Assembly (NCBI GenBank): GCA_023460715.1
Contig: JAEWPH010000274.1
Coordinates: 1-26,995, forward strand
Origin: Pseudomonadota bacterium
Lineage (GTDB): Bacteria > Pseudomonadota > Gammaproteobacteria > Burkholderiales > Burkholderiaceae_C
Direction: 5' to 3'
DNA length: 26,995 bases
This document shows positions 7,274 to 14,726 of the stretch, piece after piece (within the stretch, counting starts at the first letter, position 1; each line of letters starts with the position of its first letter). Position numbers and translations under genes: made by a program. The notes beneath the pieces were generated by a model. It worked only from the letters and a program-made list of their open reading frames with translations. It was not told the DNA's origin and did no database searches.

Positions 7274-7938
7274 CGCGCCGCCTGCTCTCCCTGGCGCGCT
7301 GCGCAGCCGCCGCGACCGCCCTGCTGGTGCTGGCCGGCTGCGCCACCACCGCCAAACCCTACGACTACGCGGCGCTGCGCCAGGCCAAGCCGCACAGCAT
7401 CCTGGTGCTCCCGGCGCTGAACCAGACGCCCGAGGTCGACGCGTCGGCCGGCGTGCTGTCGCAGGTCACGCTGCCGCTGGCGGAGTCCGGCTACTACGTG
7501 CTGCCCGTTGCCGTCACCGACGAGACCTTCCGCCAGAACGGCATGGCCACGGCGAACGACGCCCAGGCCCTGCCCGTGGCCAAGCTGCGCGAGATCTTCG
7601 GCGCCGACGCCGGCCTGTACCTGAACATCCGGCAGTACGGATCGGTCTACACCGTGCTGACCAGCGCGGCGGTCGTCACCGTGGAGGCCCGGCTGGTCGA
7701 CCTGCGCACGGGCGAAGCGCTGTGGCAAGGCAGCGCCACCGCCTCCAGCGCCGAAGGCCAGAGCAGCGGCGGCGGCCTGGTGGGCATGCTGGTGACGGCG
7801 CTGGTCAACCAGATCGCCAACACCATGAGCGACCGCAGCGTGGCCGTGGCCGGCGTGACCAGCGGGCGCCTGCTCTCGCCGGGCCGTCCGGGAGCGCTGC
7901 TGCACGGCCCGCGCTCGCCGCGCTACGGCACGGACTGA
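7270..7938 (+). CDS. DUF799 (GNA1162-like) lipoprotein
   Basis: A 222-residue predicted lipoprotein with signal peptide and lipobox LAGC (Cys at about residue 24), then the DUF799 hallmarks: PHSILVLPALNQTPEVDAS, LPLAESGYYVLPVAVTDETF, NGMA, and a C-terminal VTVEARLVDLRTGEALWQG. The family includes the meningococcal surface lipoprotein GNA1162, whose fold resembles TolB N-terminal and FlgT-type domains. It overlaps the DUF4810 gene by 4 nt (ATGA) and ends the three-lipoprotein operon. Conserved NGMA and VLPVAVTDE segments make the family call secure, while the physiological role (envelope trafficking or surface polymer export) is inference only. Confidence 0.88.
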   Translation: MTRRLLSLARCAAAATALLVLAGCATTAKPYDYAALRQAKPHSILVLPALNQTPEVDASAGVLSQVTLPLAESGYYVLPVAVTDETFRQNGMATANDAQALPVAKLREIFGADAGLYLNIRQYGSVYTVLTSAAVVTVEARLVDLRTGEALWQGSATASSAEGQSSGGGLVGMLVTALVNQIANTMSDRSVAVAGVTSGRLLSPGRPGALLHGPRSPRYGTD

Positions 7939-7999
7939 CCCCACCACGGCCGGCGGCCATCCGCTGCCCGTGGCGGTCATGCCACTTCGCGATTGCGAG

Positions 8000-8059
8000 C
8001 CAAAACAGCCTCCAGGCCAATATTCATAAGCGCAAGCAGCTATCAATTAAATAGCAAAC
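8000..8059 (+). repeat. Dispersed palindromic repeat, copy C
   Basis: The element begins CCAAAACAGCCTCCAG and ends with the core GCTAT (8039-8043), CAATTAA, ATAGC (8051-8055). It is the reference for the hand alignments to copies A, B and D. It lies inside the 397-bp gap between the DUF799 gene and the PHP gene. That gap otherwise holds one long GC-rich hairpin, a short direct repeat and a -10-like motif; no gene is seen. Confidence 0.7.
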
Positions 8060-8082
8060 GCTGACGGCTATCTGGGCCCCGG

Positions 8083-8112
8083 CGCCCGGCCACCGATGCG
8101 GTGGCCCGGGCG
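8083..8112 (+). other. Long GC-rich hairpin in the DUF799-PHP intergenic region
   Basis: CGCCCGGCCACC (8083-8094) pairs with GGTGGCCCGGGCG (8100-8112) across a 5-nt loop, giving a 12-bp stem with one bulged C. No T-run follows on either strand, so it is not a standard intrinsic terminator. It could mark the 3' end of the lipoprotein operon mRNA. Confidence 0.45.
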
Positions 8113-8323
8113 TGCGGGCAGGCAGCGCGTTCGCCACCGGCCGCACCAGGGCGGAGCCGGCAGGCGCGCAGGCATGTCGCCCGGAACGCCGCGGGGCCGA
8201 AGACGGCGCCGGAACGCCGCAGCCACGGTGCGTCCAAGGTGTCCCCGGTTGCCCTTTGGCGCCTTTGCCCCCCTTGCAAACGGTGTCAACCACGGGGCGG
8301 GCGCTGCACGCGCGCGACGCTTC

Positions 8324-8329
8324 TACAAT
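8324..8329 (+). promoter_or_regulatory. Putative -10 element (TACAAT) of a leaderless transcript
   Basis: TACAAT is a near-consensus -10 hexamer and lies exactly 6 nt upstream of the GTG at 8336, which would put the transcript start at the start codon. No Shine-Dalgarno sequence precedes the GTG. No good -35 is seen at 16-18 nt spacing. Confidence 0.5.
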
Positions 8330-8335
8330 GGTCCA

Positions 8336-9199
8336 GTGCCCGCCACCCTGAACGCCGACCTCCACTGCCACTCCGTCGTGTCCGACGGGACGCTCACGCC
8401 CGAGCAGCTCGCCGAGCGCGCCCGGGGCAACGGTGTGCAGCTGTGGGCGCTGACCGACCACGACGAGATCGGCGGTCAGCACCGGGCTGCAGCCGCTGCG
8501 GCGGCGCAAGGCATGCAGTACCTCACCGGCACGGAGATCTCGGTCACCTTTGCGGGCACCACCGTCCACATCGTGGGCCTGGGATTCGACCCGGACGACG
8601 CCCAGTTGGCGGACGGCCTGGCCCAGACCCGTGGTGGCCGGGGCCAGCGGGCCCAGGAAATGGCGCAGCAGTTGGCGCTGGTGGGCGTCCGCGGCGCGTT
8701 CGAGGGCGCGCTGCGCTATGCCGGCAACCCCGAACTCATCTCCCGCACGCACTTCGCGCGCTTCCTGGTCGAGACCGGCGCATGCCGCGACACCTCCGAA
8801 GTCTTCCGCCGCTACCTCACCGAAGGCAAGCCCGGCTACGTGCCCCACCGCTGGGCCGCGCTGGGCGACGCCGTGCGCTGGGTGACCGAGGCCGGCGGCA
8901 TAGCCGTGATCGCGCACCCGGCGCGCTACAAATTCAGCGCCAACGAAGAGTTCGCCCTTTTCTCCGAATTCAAGCAGCACGGCGGCCGCGGCGTGGAAGT
9001 CGTCACCGGCAGCCATGCGCCGTCCGAATACGGCACCTACGCCGACATGGCACGCGAGTTCGGCCTGGCAGCATCGCGGGGCAGCGACTTCCACAGCCCG
9101 GACGAATCCCACGTGGACCTGGGCACGCTCCCGCCGCTGCCGGCCGACCTGACGCCGGTGTGGGAGCTGCTGGCGGACCGCATCCGGCCCGCACCCTGA
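8336..9199 (+). CDS. PHP-domain phosphatase/nuclease (YciV/TrpH family)
   Basis: A 287-residue cytoplasmic PHP metallo-phosphoesterase. E. coli relatives act on 3',5'-nucleoside bisphosphates and on short RNA 5' ends (RNase AM). Metal-binding motifs are complete: DLHCHS (His10, His12) followed by VSDGTL, LTDHDE (Asp41-Asp43), GTEIS, IAHPARY (His194) and GSDFHSPDE (Asp251, His253). The GTG at 8336 was chosen because it starts immediately before the first PHP strand and sits 6 nt after a TACAAT; upstream in-frame sequence is arginine-rich and not family-like. The next gene, yciO, starts 10 bp downstream. The same pairing occurs in E. coli, which supports a co-functional unit. Confidence 0.9.
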   Translation: MPATLNADLHCHSVVSDGTLTPEQLAERARGNGVQLWALTDHDEIGGQHRAAAAAAAQGMQYLTGTEISVTFAGTTVHIVGLGFDPDDAQLADGLAQTRGGRGQRAQEMAQQLALVGVRGAFEGALRYAGNPELISRTHFARFLVETGACRDTSEVFRRYLTEGKPGYVPHRWAALGDAVRWVTEAGGIAVIAHPARYKFSANEEFALFSEFKQHGGRGVEVVTGSHAPSEYGTYADMAREFGLAASRGSDFHSPDESHVDLGTLPPLPADLTPVWELLADRIRPAP

Positions 9200-9209
9200 C
9201 CACCCTGCC

Positions 9210-9845
9210 ATGGCACAGTACTTCGAAGTCCACCCCGACAATCCCCAGCCCCGCTTGCTCAAGCAGGCGGCCGCGCTGCTCAAGCAGGGCGCCGTGCTGG
9301 CCGTGCCCACCGATTCCAGTTATGCGCTGGTCTGCCAGCTGGACGACAAGGACGCCGTGGACCGGCTGCGCCGCATCCGCCAGGTGGACGAGAAGCACCA
9401 TCTGACGCTGCTGTGCCGCGACCTGTCCGAGCTGTCGAGCTACGCGCGCGTGGACAACCGCCAGTACCGCCTGCTCAAGCTGGCCACGCCGGGGCCGTAC
9501 ACCTTCATCCTGGACGCGACCAAGGAAGTGCCGCGCCGCGTGAGCCACCCGCAGCGCAAGACCATCGGCCTGCGCGTTCCGGACCGCAAGGGCCTGCAAC
9601 TGCTGCTGGAACTGCTGGGCGCGCCGCTGCTGGCCACGACGCTCATCCCGGCGGGCGAGTCCGAGCCGCTGAACGATCCGCAGGACATCCGCGCCCGGTA
9701 CGAGAAGCTCATCGACGCCGTGGTCGATGCGGGTGCCTGCCCCCTGGAGCCCACCACCGTGGTGGACCTGACGCCCATGGAAAGCGGCGGCGAACCCACG
9801 GTCGTGCGCCAGGGCCGCGGCAGCCTGGCCGCACTGGGGCTGTAG
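9210..9845 (+). CDS. yciO: YciO, Sua5/YciO/YrdC-family protein
   Basis: A 211-residue protein of the threonylcarbamoyl-AMP synthase superfamily, closest in length and opening (MAQYFEVHPDNPQPRLLKQA) to YciO rather than to TsaC/Sua5. Visible family features are GAVLAVPTDSSYALVCQL, the RIRQVDEKHHLTLLC segment that corresponds to the KR...P binding region, ATPGPYTFIL and HPQRKTIGLRVPD. Related proteins bind nucleotide and double-stranded RNA, but E. coli YciO is not the main t6A synthase, so assigning tRNA modification here would be unsafe. It lies 10 bp after the PHP phosphatase, probably in one transcript ending at the hairpin at 9856-9891. The call as YciO is good; its biochemical role is uncertain. 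Confidence 0.88.
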   Translation: MAQYFEVHPDNPQPRLLKQAAALLKQGAVLAVPTDSSYALVCQLDDKDAVDRLRRIRQVDEKHHLTLLCRDLSELSSYARVDNRQYRLLKLATPGPYTFILDATKEVPRRVSHPQRKTIGLRVPDRKGLQLLLELLGAPLLATTLIPAGESEPLNDPQDIRARYEKLIDAVVDAGACPLEPTTVVDLTPMESGGEPTVVRQGRGSLAALGL

Positions 9846-9855
9846 GCCCTGTACC

Positions 9856-9891
9856 GGCGGCGGGTGCGTCTTCAGCGCGCCGCCGCCTTTT
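9856..9891 (+). terminator. Probable intrinsic terminator after yciO
   Basis: GGCGGCG (9856-9862) pairs with CGCCGCC (9881-9887), with further partial pairing inside, and TTTT follows at 9888-9891. It sits 11 bp after the yciO stop and overlaps the last bases of the convergent chemoreceptor gene. The T-run is short, so termination may be partial. Confidence 0.55.
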
Positions 9892-11092
9892 AATCGAGCT
9901 TGAAGGCGCCCACCGCGCGCTGCAGGTCCTGAGCGCGCTCATTGAGGGCCGTCGCCGCCCGCGACGCCTGCTGCACCAGCGCGGCATTCTGCTGGGTGGT
10001 GCCATCCATCTGGGCGACAGACTGGTTCACCTGCACGATACCGTCGCTCTGCGCATGCAGCGCGTGGGAGATCTCGCCCAGCAGGCCGCTGACCTGCCCC
10101 ACGGCGGTCACGATGTCCTGCATGGTGCGGCCCGCCTCGTCCACCAGCCCTGCACCGCTGCGCACCTGCTCGACCGAGGCGTCGATCAGGCCCTTGATCT
10201 CGCGCGCGGCCACGGCGCTGCGCTGGGCCAGGCTGCGCACCTCGGACGCCACCACCGCAAACCCCCGCCCCTGCTCACCGGCACGCGCAGCTTCCACCGC
10301 GGCGTTCAGCGCCAGGATGTTGGTCTGGAAGGCGATGCCCTCGATCACCTGGATGATGTCCACGATCTTGTGGGAGCTGCCGCTGATGGCCTGCATGGTC
10401 TGCACCACCTGGCCGACCACGGCGCCCCCCCGCTCGGCCGTGCCCGAGGCCTGCACCGCCAGGCCGCTGGCCGACTGGGCCCGGTCTGCGTTCTGGCGCA
10501 CCGTGGCCGTGAGCTGCTCCATGCTCTGGGCCGTCTCGGCCAAGGAGGCCACCTGTTCGCCAGTGCGGCGCTCCAGGTCGCCGTTGCCGGCGTCGATCTC
10601 ACCCGCGCTCGCGCCGATGGCATCGGTGGACTGCTTGATGCGGGAGACCAGTTCGGTCAGCGTGTCCTCCATGGTGCCCAGCGCGCCCAGCAGCCGCCCG
10701 AAGTCGCCCTTCAGCTCGGAGCTGAACTCCTGGCTCAGGTCTCCGGCCGCCACGGTTTCAGCGATCAGGATGGCCTGGTCCAGCGGGGTGACGATGCCCC
10801 GGCGCAGCAGCACGAAGGCCGCCCCCGCCACGAGAAAGACCGCGCAGCCCAGGCCCAGCAGCCAGGCACGCATGCTGGAGAGTTCGGCATCCGCCGAGGC
10901 AACGGCGCGCTCGATGGGCGCCCGCAGGGCAGCGTCGGGCAGGGCTGCTGCCGCCTGCATCGCGCCACGGTGTGCGTCCTGCGCCCGACCGATGTCGGAG
11001 ACCCCCACGCCCATCAACAGCCCCACCAGCAACGCCAGCACACCAAATGCCAGGACAAGGCGCGTTCCCGTCCTCAAACCATCCCAAGCCAT
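9890..11092 (-). CDS. Methyl-accepting chemotaxis protein with a very short periplasmic domain
   Basis: A 400-residue inner-membrane chemoreceptor. TM1 covers about residues 11-32 and TM2 about 77-97, leaving only about 43 periplasmic residues, too few for the usual four-helix sensor (about 150). A HAMP-like linker follows (about 98-150, [10 protein letters not shown]), then the signalling coiled coil with the conserved hairpin tip (about residues 237-280, [20 protein letters not shown] and [19 protein letters not shown]), which binds CheA and CheW. There is no C-terminal NWETF-type pentapeptide for CheR/CheB. CAGGAG lies upstream of the ATG. It sits on the opposite strand between yciO and the M50 protease. 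The ligand is unknown; it may sense membrane or intracellular state. Confidence 0.93.
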   Translation of the reverse strand: MAWDGLRTGTRLVLAFGVLALLVGLLMGVGVSDIGRAQDAHRGAMQAAAALPDAALRAPIERAVASADAELSSMRAWLLGLGCAVFLVAGAAFVLLRRGIVTPLDQAILIAETVAAGDLSQEFSSELKGDFGRLLGALGTMEDTLTELVSRIKQSTDAIGASAGEIDAGNGDLERRTGEQVASLAETAQSMEQLTATVRQNADRAQSASGLAVQASGTAERGGAVVGQVVQTMQAISGSSHKIVDIIQVIEGIAFQTNILALNAAVEAARAGEQGRGFAVVASEVRSLAQRSAVAAREIKGLIDASVEQVRSGAGLVDEAGRTMQDIVTAVGQVSGLLGEISHALHAQSDGIVQVNQSVAQMDGTTQQNAALVQQASRAATALNERAQDLQRAVGAFKLD

Positions 11093-11142
11093 GGATCTGT
11101 CTCCTGCCGTTTCCGTGTGCAGGACGCCCTGGGCGCCCCAGA

Positions 11143-11159
11143 TGTTGCAATTGGCAACA
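11143..11159. promoter_or_regulatory. Inverted repeat between divergent genes
   Basis: TGTTGC (11143-11148), AATTG, GCAACA (11154-11159) form a perfect 6-bp dyad in the 159-bp region between the chemoreceptor gene and the M50 protease gene. It has the size of an operator half-site pair, but no regulator is known and a chance palindrome cannot be excluded. Confidence 0.3.
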
Positions 11160-11239
11160 AATGCATCCTAACCCGCCTCCCGCGCCTGTGTCTCCGGGGA
11201 TTGCCCTGCCCTGTGCCGGCTACGCAACGCGGCCTCTGA

Positions 11240-11245
11240 GACAAT
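11240..11245 (+). promoter_or_regulatory. Putative -10 element (GACAAT) of a leaderless transcript
   Basis: GACAAT lies exactly 6 nt before the GTG at 11252, as in the two other cases in this window (3355 and 8324). No Shine-Dalgarno sequence is present and no clear -35 is seen. Confidence 0.45.
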
Positions 11246-11251
11246 CCGGCA

Positions 11252-11920
11252 GTGGACCTTTCCAATCTCATTCAAACCGTTCTCATCTACGCCCTGCCGG
11301 TGCTGTTCGCCATCACGGTGCACGAGGCCGCACACGGGTATGCCGCTCGCCACTTTGGCGACAACACCGCGCTGATGATGGGGCGTATCACGCTCAACCC
11401 GCTCAAGCACATCGACCCGATCGGCACCATCCTGATGCCGCTGCTGCTGTATTTCGCCACATCGGGCGCCTTCCTGTTCGGGTATGCCAAGCCGGTGCCG
11501 GTGAACTTCGGCCACCTGCGCAACCCCAAGCGCGACATGATCTGGGTCGCCCTGGCAGGCCCCGCATCCAATTTCTTCCAGGCCATTCTCTGGGCCATCT
11601 TCCTCATCGCACTGGTCGGCTTCGGCGTGGACGAGCGGTTTTTCATGGAAATGGCACGCGCCGGCATCCTGGTGAATCTGGTGATGTGGGCCTTCAACCT
11701 GTTTCCGCTGCCTCCGCTCGACGGCGGCCGCATTCTGGTGGGCCTGCTGCCCTGGAAGCAGGCGCAGTGGGTGTCCCGCATCGAGCCGTTCGGCTTCTTC
11801 ATCGTGCTGGCGCTGGTCGTCGCCGGCATCGTCGGCACCCTCTGGCTGCGGCCGCTGATGTCGCTGGGCTACAGCATCATCAATCTGCTGCTGACGCCGC
11901 TCACGGCCCTCCTGGGCTGA
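11252..11920 (+). CDS. Site-2-type (M50) intramembrane zinc metalloprotease, YwhC/Rip2-like
   Basis: A 222-residue polytopic membrane protein. It has the zinc motif HEAAH (His24-His28) in the first helix region, the NPLKHIDPIGT segment (about residues 49-59), and the third metal ligand in NLFPLPPLDGGRI (Asp157). There are about six hydrophobic segments and no PDZ domain, so it belongs to the compact group III M50 proteases, unlike RseP. The GTG start places the protein N-terminus (MDLSNLIQ) at the family-typical position and 6 nt after a -10-like hexamer. trpS follows after 37 bp. This protease-trpS order is common in beta- and gammaproteobacteria. The substrate is unknown. Confidence 0.92.
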   Translation: MDLSNLIQTVLIYALPVLFAITVHEAAHGYAARHFGDNTALMMGRITLNPLKHIDPIGTILMPLLLYFATSGAFLFGYAKPVPVNFGHLRNPKRDMIWVALAGPASNFFQAILWAIFLIALVGFGVDERFFMEMARAGILVNLVMWAFNLFPLPPLDGGRILVGLLPWKQAQWVSRIEPFGFFIVLALVVAGIVGTLWLRPLMSLGYSIINLLLTPLTALLG

Positions 11921-11957
11921 CCGCCTTCTTCGCTTCGCTTACCGTCACGTCGTTCCC

Positions 11958-13262
11958 ATGAGCACCACGCGCTTTCTCACCGGCATCACCACCACCGGCA
12001 CCCCCCACCTGGGCAACTTCGTCGGGTCCATCCGCCCGTCGGTCGAGGCCAGCCGGCGGGCCGGTGTGCAGAGCTTCTATTTCCTGGCGGACTACCACGC
12101 GCTCATCAAGTGCGAAGACCCGGTGCGCATTCAGCGCTCCACGCTGGAAATCGCGGCCAGCTGGCTTGCCGCGGGCCTTGACCCGGCGCATGTGGTCTTC
12201 TACCGCCAGTCCGACATTCCCGAGATCCCGGAGCTGAACTGGCTGCTGTCGTGCGTGACAGGCAAGGGCCTGCTCAATCGCGCGCATGCCTACAAGGCAT
12301 CACAGGACAAGAATGCCGAAGCCGGCCGTGAGGCGGACGACGGCGTGACTGCCGGTCTGTTCATGTACCCCGTGCTCATGGGTGCCGACATCCTGATGTT
12401 CAAAGCCCACAAGGTGCCCGTGGGCCGCGACCAGGTGCAGCACATCGAGATGGCGCGCGACATGGCGGCCAGCTTCAACCACCTGTACGGCGAGCACTTC
12501 GTGCTGCCCGAAGCAGCCGTCGACGAGCACGTGGCCCTCTTGCCCGGCCTGGATGGCCGCAAGATGAGCAAGAGCTACAACAACACCATCCCGCTGTTCA
12601 CCCCGCGCGAGCAGTTGCGCAAGCTCATCATGGGCCTGCTGACAGACTCCAGGGCTCCCGGAGAGCCCAAGGACACCGAGGGCTCCGCACTGTTCCAGAT
12701 CTACCAGGCGTTCGCGACCGAGGCCGAGACCGACGCCCTTCGCCAGCAGTACGCCGCCGGCATCGCCTGGGGCGATGCCAAGCAGATCCTCTTCGAGCGC
12801 GTGGACCAGGTGATCGCCCCCATGCGCGAACGCTACGAGGCGCTGTTGGCCGACCCCGGCCAGATCGAAGACATTCTGCTGGCCGGCGCAGCACGTGCCC
12901 GGGCGCTCGCCACCCCGTTCACGCAAGAGCTGCGGACGGCTGTCGGCCTGCGCAGCCTGCGCTCGCAGGCCGCGGGCACGCCGTCAGCCGCCAAGGGTGG
13001 CAAGTCCGCGCTGCCTGTGTTCAAGCAGTACCGCGAAGCCAATGGGCAGTTCTACTTCAAGCTGGTGGCCGCCGACGGCAGGCTGCTGCTGCAGAGCACG
13101 GGCTTCAGCGCCCCGAAAGAGGCCGGCCAGGCCATCGGCCGCCTGCAGAAGGAACCCGATGCGCTGGCAGCGCTGGCCGACAGGCTCGCGCCTGTGGAAG
13201 GCGTGACCCCTGACGACGTAGCCCGGGCGCTGGACGCGCTGCGAGCTGCCGCCGACGCCTGA
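11958..13262 (+). CDS. trpS: Tryptophanyl-tRNA synthetase with a C-terminal extension
   Basis: A 434-residue class I aminoacyl-tRNA synthetase that charges tRNA-Trp. The Rossmann fold carries the HIGH-like PHLGN (about residues 14-18) and KMSKS (Lys202-Ser206), with GRDQVQHIEMARDMA between them. The core fits the usual length of about 335-350 residues. After a linker rich in Ala and Gly, the protein continues for about 85 residues with FKQYREANGQFYFKL (from Phe355) and LLLQSTGFSAPKEAGQAIGR, which resembles a YegP/DUF1508 domain. I believe related Burkholderiales enzymes carry a similar tail, but its role in RNA or protein binding is unproven. It is probably co-transcribed with the upstream protease. 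Confidence 0.96.
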   Translation: MSTTRFLTGITTTGTPHLGNFVGSIRPSVEASRRAGVQSFYFLADYHALIKCEDPVRIQRSTLEIAASWLAAGLDPAHVVFYRQSDIPEIPELNWLLSCVTGKGLLNRAHAYKASQDKNAEAGREADDGVTAGLFMYPVLMGADILMFKAHKVPVGRDQVQHIEMARDMAASFNHLYGEHFVLPEAAVDEHVALLPGLDGRKMSKSYNNTIPLFTPREQLRKLIMGLLTDSRAPGEPKDTEGSALFQIYQAFATEAETDALRQQYAAGIAWGDAKQILFERVDQVIAPMRERYEALLADPGQIEDILLAGAARARALATPFTQELRTAVGLRSLRSQAAGTPSAAKGGKSALPVFKQYREANGQFYFKLVAADGRLLLQSTGFSAPKEAGQAIGRLQKEPDALAALADRLAPVEGVTPDDVARALDALRAAADA

Positions 13263-13316
13263 TCCCCGCGCCAGGCCGGCAGCGCCGGACTGTGCACGCT
13301 GCTGCCCCCGACCGCC

Positions 13317-14306
13317 ATGCCACTGACCAGCCGCACCTTCCTTCAGTCCTGCCTCCAGCACATGCTCCGCTGGACGTTCACCCTCGTAGTGCTGGCGGCC
13401 GTCGGTTACGCCACCTTCATCGCCATCCGCTTCCACCACCTGGACACCCGCCTCTACGCCTGGTTCAGCCACCTGGGCCAGCAGGCCCCCGTGGCGCCGG
13501 CCGGCCATGATGGCCTCACGCTGCAGCGGTATGCGCTGGAGCGTGCCATTCAGGTCGCAGGCGTAGGCCGCAATCTGTCCGGTCTGGCCTTCGACCCGGA
13601 TCGCCAGCAACTCATTGCGGTCGTCAATCGGCCCGCGACACTGTTGCGCCTGTCGCAGGACGGCAGCGTGCTATCCCGGCACGCCCTGCAGCATGCCGCC
13701 GACGTGGAAGGGGTCGCCTACCTCGGCGCCGGCCGCATCGCACTGGTGGAAGAGGGCCGCAGCCGCATTTTGTTTGCGCAATTGCCGGAAACGGCGGACG
13801 CCCCCATGGACCTGCGGCACGCCACGGCGCTGCGCCTGTCCCTAGAGACGCCTGAAAAGCCGGGCCTGACGACGGGCAACCAGGGCTTCGAAGGCCTCGC
13901 GTATGACGCGCGCCACGACTACCTGTATGTCGCCAAGGAACATTCGCCCCGGGCGCTGTACCGCATCTCCGGCATGGCGCGCCAGGCACCGAATGGCACG
14001 CAGTCGATCGCTGTGGAGAACCTCAGCGACTGGGTCGCGTCGGATGCGGTCGTGGGTACCGACCTGTCGTCGGCCGAAGTCGATCCCCGCACGGGCCACC
14101 TGCTGCTGCTCAGCGACGAATCGCAGTCGCTGGTCGAGCTCGACGAGCAAGGCCGCTTCCTGGGTCGCATCGCGCTCTCGGACTGGCTGGCACAAGAGGG
14201 CGCGGTCCCACAGGCCGAAGGCATCGCCATCGACCCGCAAGGCGGCATCTACCTCGTCAGCGAGCCCAACCTGTTCTACCGGCTGCGGCCGCCGCCCCCG
14301 CGCTGA
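13317..14306 (+). CDS. SdiA-regulated (YjiK-type) domain protein, membrane-anchored
   Basis: A 329-residue protein with one N-terminal membrane helix (about residues 18-37) and a probably periplasmic domain of repeated beta-propeller blades: NLSGLAFDPDRQQLIAVVN, ADVEGVAYLGAGRIALVEE, QGFEGLAYDARHDYLYVAKE, DLSSAEVDPRTGHLLLLSDE and AEGIAIDPQGGIYLVSEPN. These match the SdiA-regulated domain family, whose founding gene is controlled by quorum sensing in Salmonella; biochemical activity is unknown, and some relatives bind calcium or are lactonase-like. It follows trpS by 54 bp, perhaps in the same transcript. The 456 bp downstream belong to the nirB control region. No T-run terminator was seen after the gene. 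Confidence 0.85.
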   Translation: MPLTSRTFLQSCLQHMLRWTFTLVVLAAVGYATFIAIRFHHLDTRLYAWFSHLGQQAPVAPAGHDGLTLQRYALERAIQVAGVGRNLSGLAFDPDRQQLIAVVNRPATLLRLSQDGSVLSRHALQHAADVEGVAYLGAGRIALVEEGRSRILFAQLPETADAPMDLRHATALRLSLETPEKPGLTTGNQGFEGLAYDARHDYLYVAKEHSPRALYRISGMARQAPNGTQSIAVENLSDWVASDAVVGTDLSSAEVDPRTGHLLLLSDESQSLVELDEQGRFLGRIALSDWLAQEGAVPQAEGIAIDPQGGIYLVSEPNLFYRLRPPPPR

Positions 14307-14502
14307 GATCGACTGCAGTGCGGGATCACCGGGCCCGCCCCGCCCACGCTGATCCGGCAAGCCCCGCACGCAACGGCCAACCCCGGCCCGCAGCAGAGCT
14401 GCAGAAGCCGATCCAGACGCACCGCGGCGGCATTGACCGGACAGGCGCTGTGCGGACGCGCGGACCGCTGCCCCAAGTTGGCGCGGCCGCGCCCGCATGG
14501 TC

Positions 14503-14519
14503 TGCACAGACGTGGAGCA
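14503..14519 (+). promoter_or_regulatory. NtrC-like binding site upstream of nirB
   Basis: TGCACAGACGTGGAGCA has the 17-bp TGCAC-N7-(G)xGCA layout of NtrC enhancer sites and matches 13 of 17 positions of TGCACCAACATGGTGCA, a site I recall from the enteric glnA region. It ends about 75 bp upstream of the predicted sigma-54 start. NtrC activates sigma-54 promoters under nitrogen limitation, which fits a nitrite-assimilation operon. Confidence 0.5.
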
Positions 14520-14568
14520 TGCGGACGCCGCCCACAGCGCCCCAGCAAAGGCGCTCCCTGATCGATCC

Positions 14569-14584
14569 GGGCACGAAGCTTGCA
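14569..14584 (+). promoter_or_regulatory. Sigma-54 (-24/-12) promoter of nirB
   Basis: GGGCACGAAGCTTGCA matches the RpoN consensus TGGCACG-N4-TTGCA except for its first base. The GG (14570-14571) and GC (14582-14583) start exactly 12 bp apart. Transcription should begin near 14595, directly at the first leader hairpin. Confidence 0.7.
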
Positions 14585-14594
14585 AGACACCCTG

Positions 14595-14648
14595 CAATCC
14601 ACTGGTGTCGTTGCCGGTGGCGGTTGATGACTCCGCTAATGACGGCGG
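14595..14648 (+). ncRNA. nirB leader hairpins, candidate ANTAR (NasR) target
   Basis: Two tandem hairpins follow the predicted start. The first pairs CCACTGG (14599-14605) with CCGGTGG (14614-14620); with a T-G closing pair its loop is GTCGTT, which has G4 but not A1 of the ANTAR pattern. The second is TCCGCT (14632-14637), loop AATGAC (14638-14643), GGCGGA (14644-14649), with A at 1 and G at 4. Its loop and inner stem share GCTAAnGnCGGC with the nirC leader. No clear T-run terminator follows; a weaker long-range pairing GGAAC (14647-14651)/GTTCC (14690-14694) overlaps the second hairpin's 3' arm. Confidence 0.5.
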
Positions 14649-14726
14649 AACCCGAGCGAGCTGAAAGCCCCCACGCTGGCAGCCCGGTTGTTCCAACCTA
14701 TTCACGACGTGTTCCTCGGCTGCGCT

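Noticed and set aside
8181..8220. Direct repeat CCGGAACGCCGC at 8181-8192 and 8209-8220
   Set aside because: Only two 12-bp copies in GC-rich sequence, 28 bp apart, with no link to a promoter or other feature; too little to call a regulatory array or CRISPR.
14315..14356. Hairpin GGATCA/TGATCC after the SdiA-regulated-type gene as a terminator
   Set aside because: The arms are only 6 bp with a long loop and no T-run follows.
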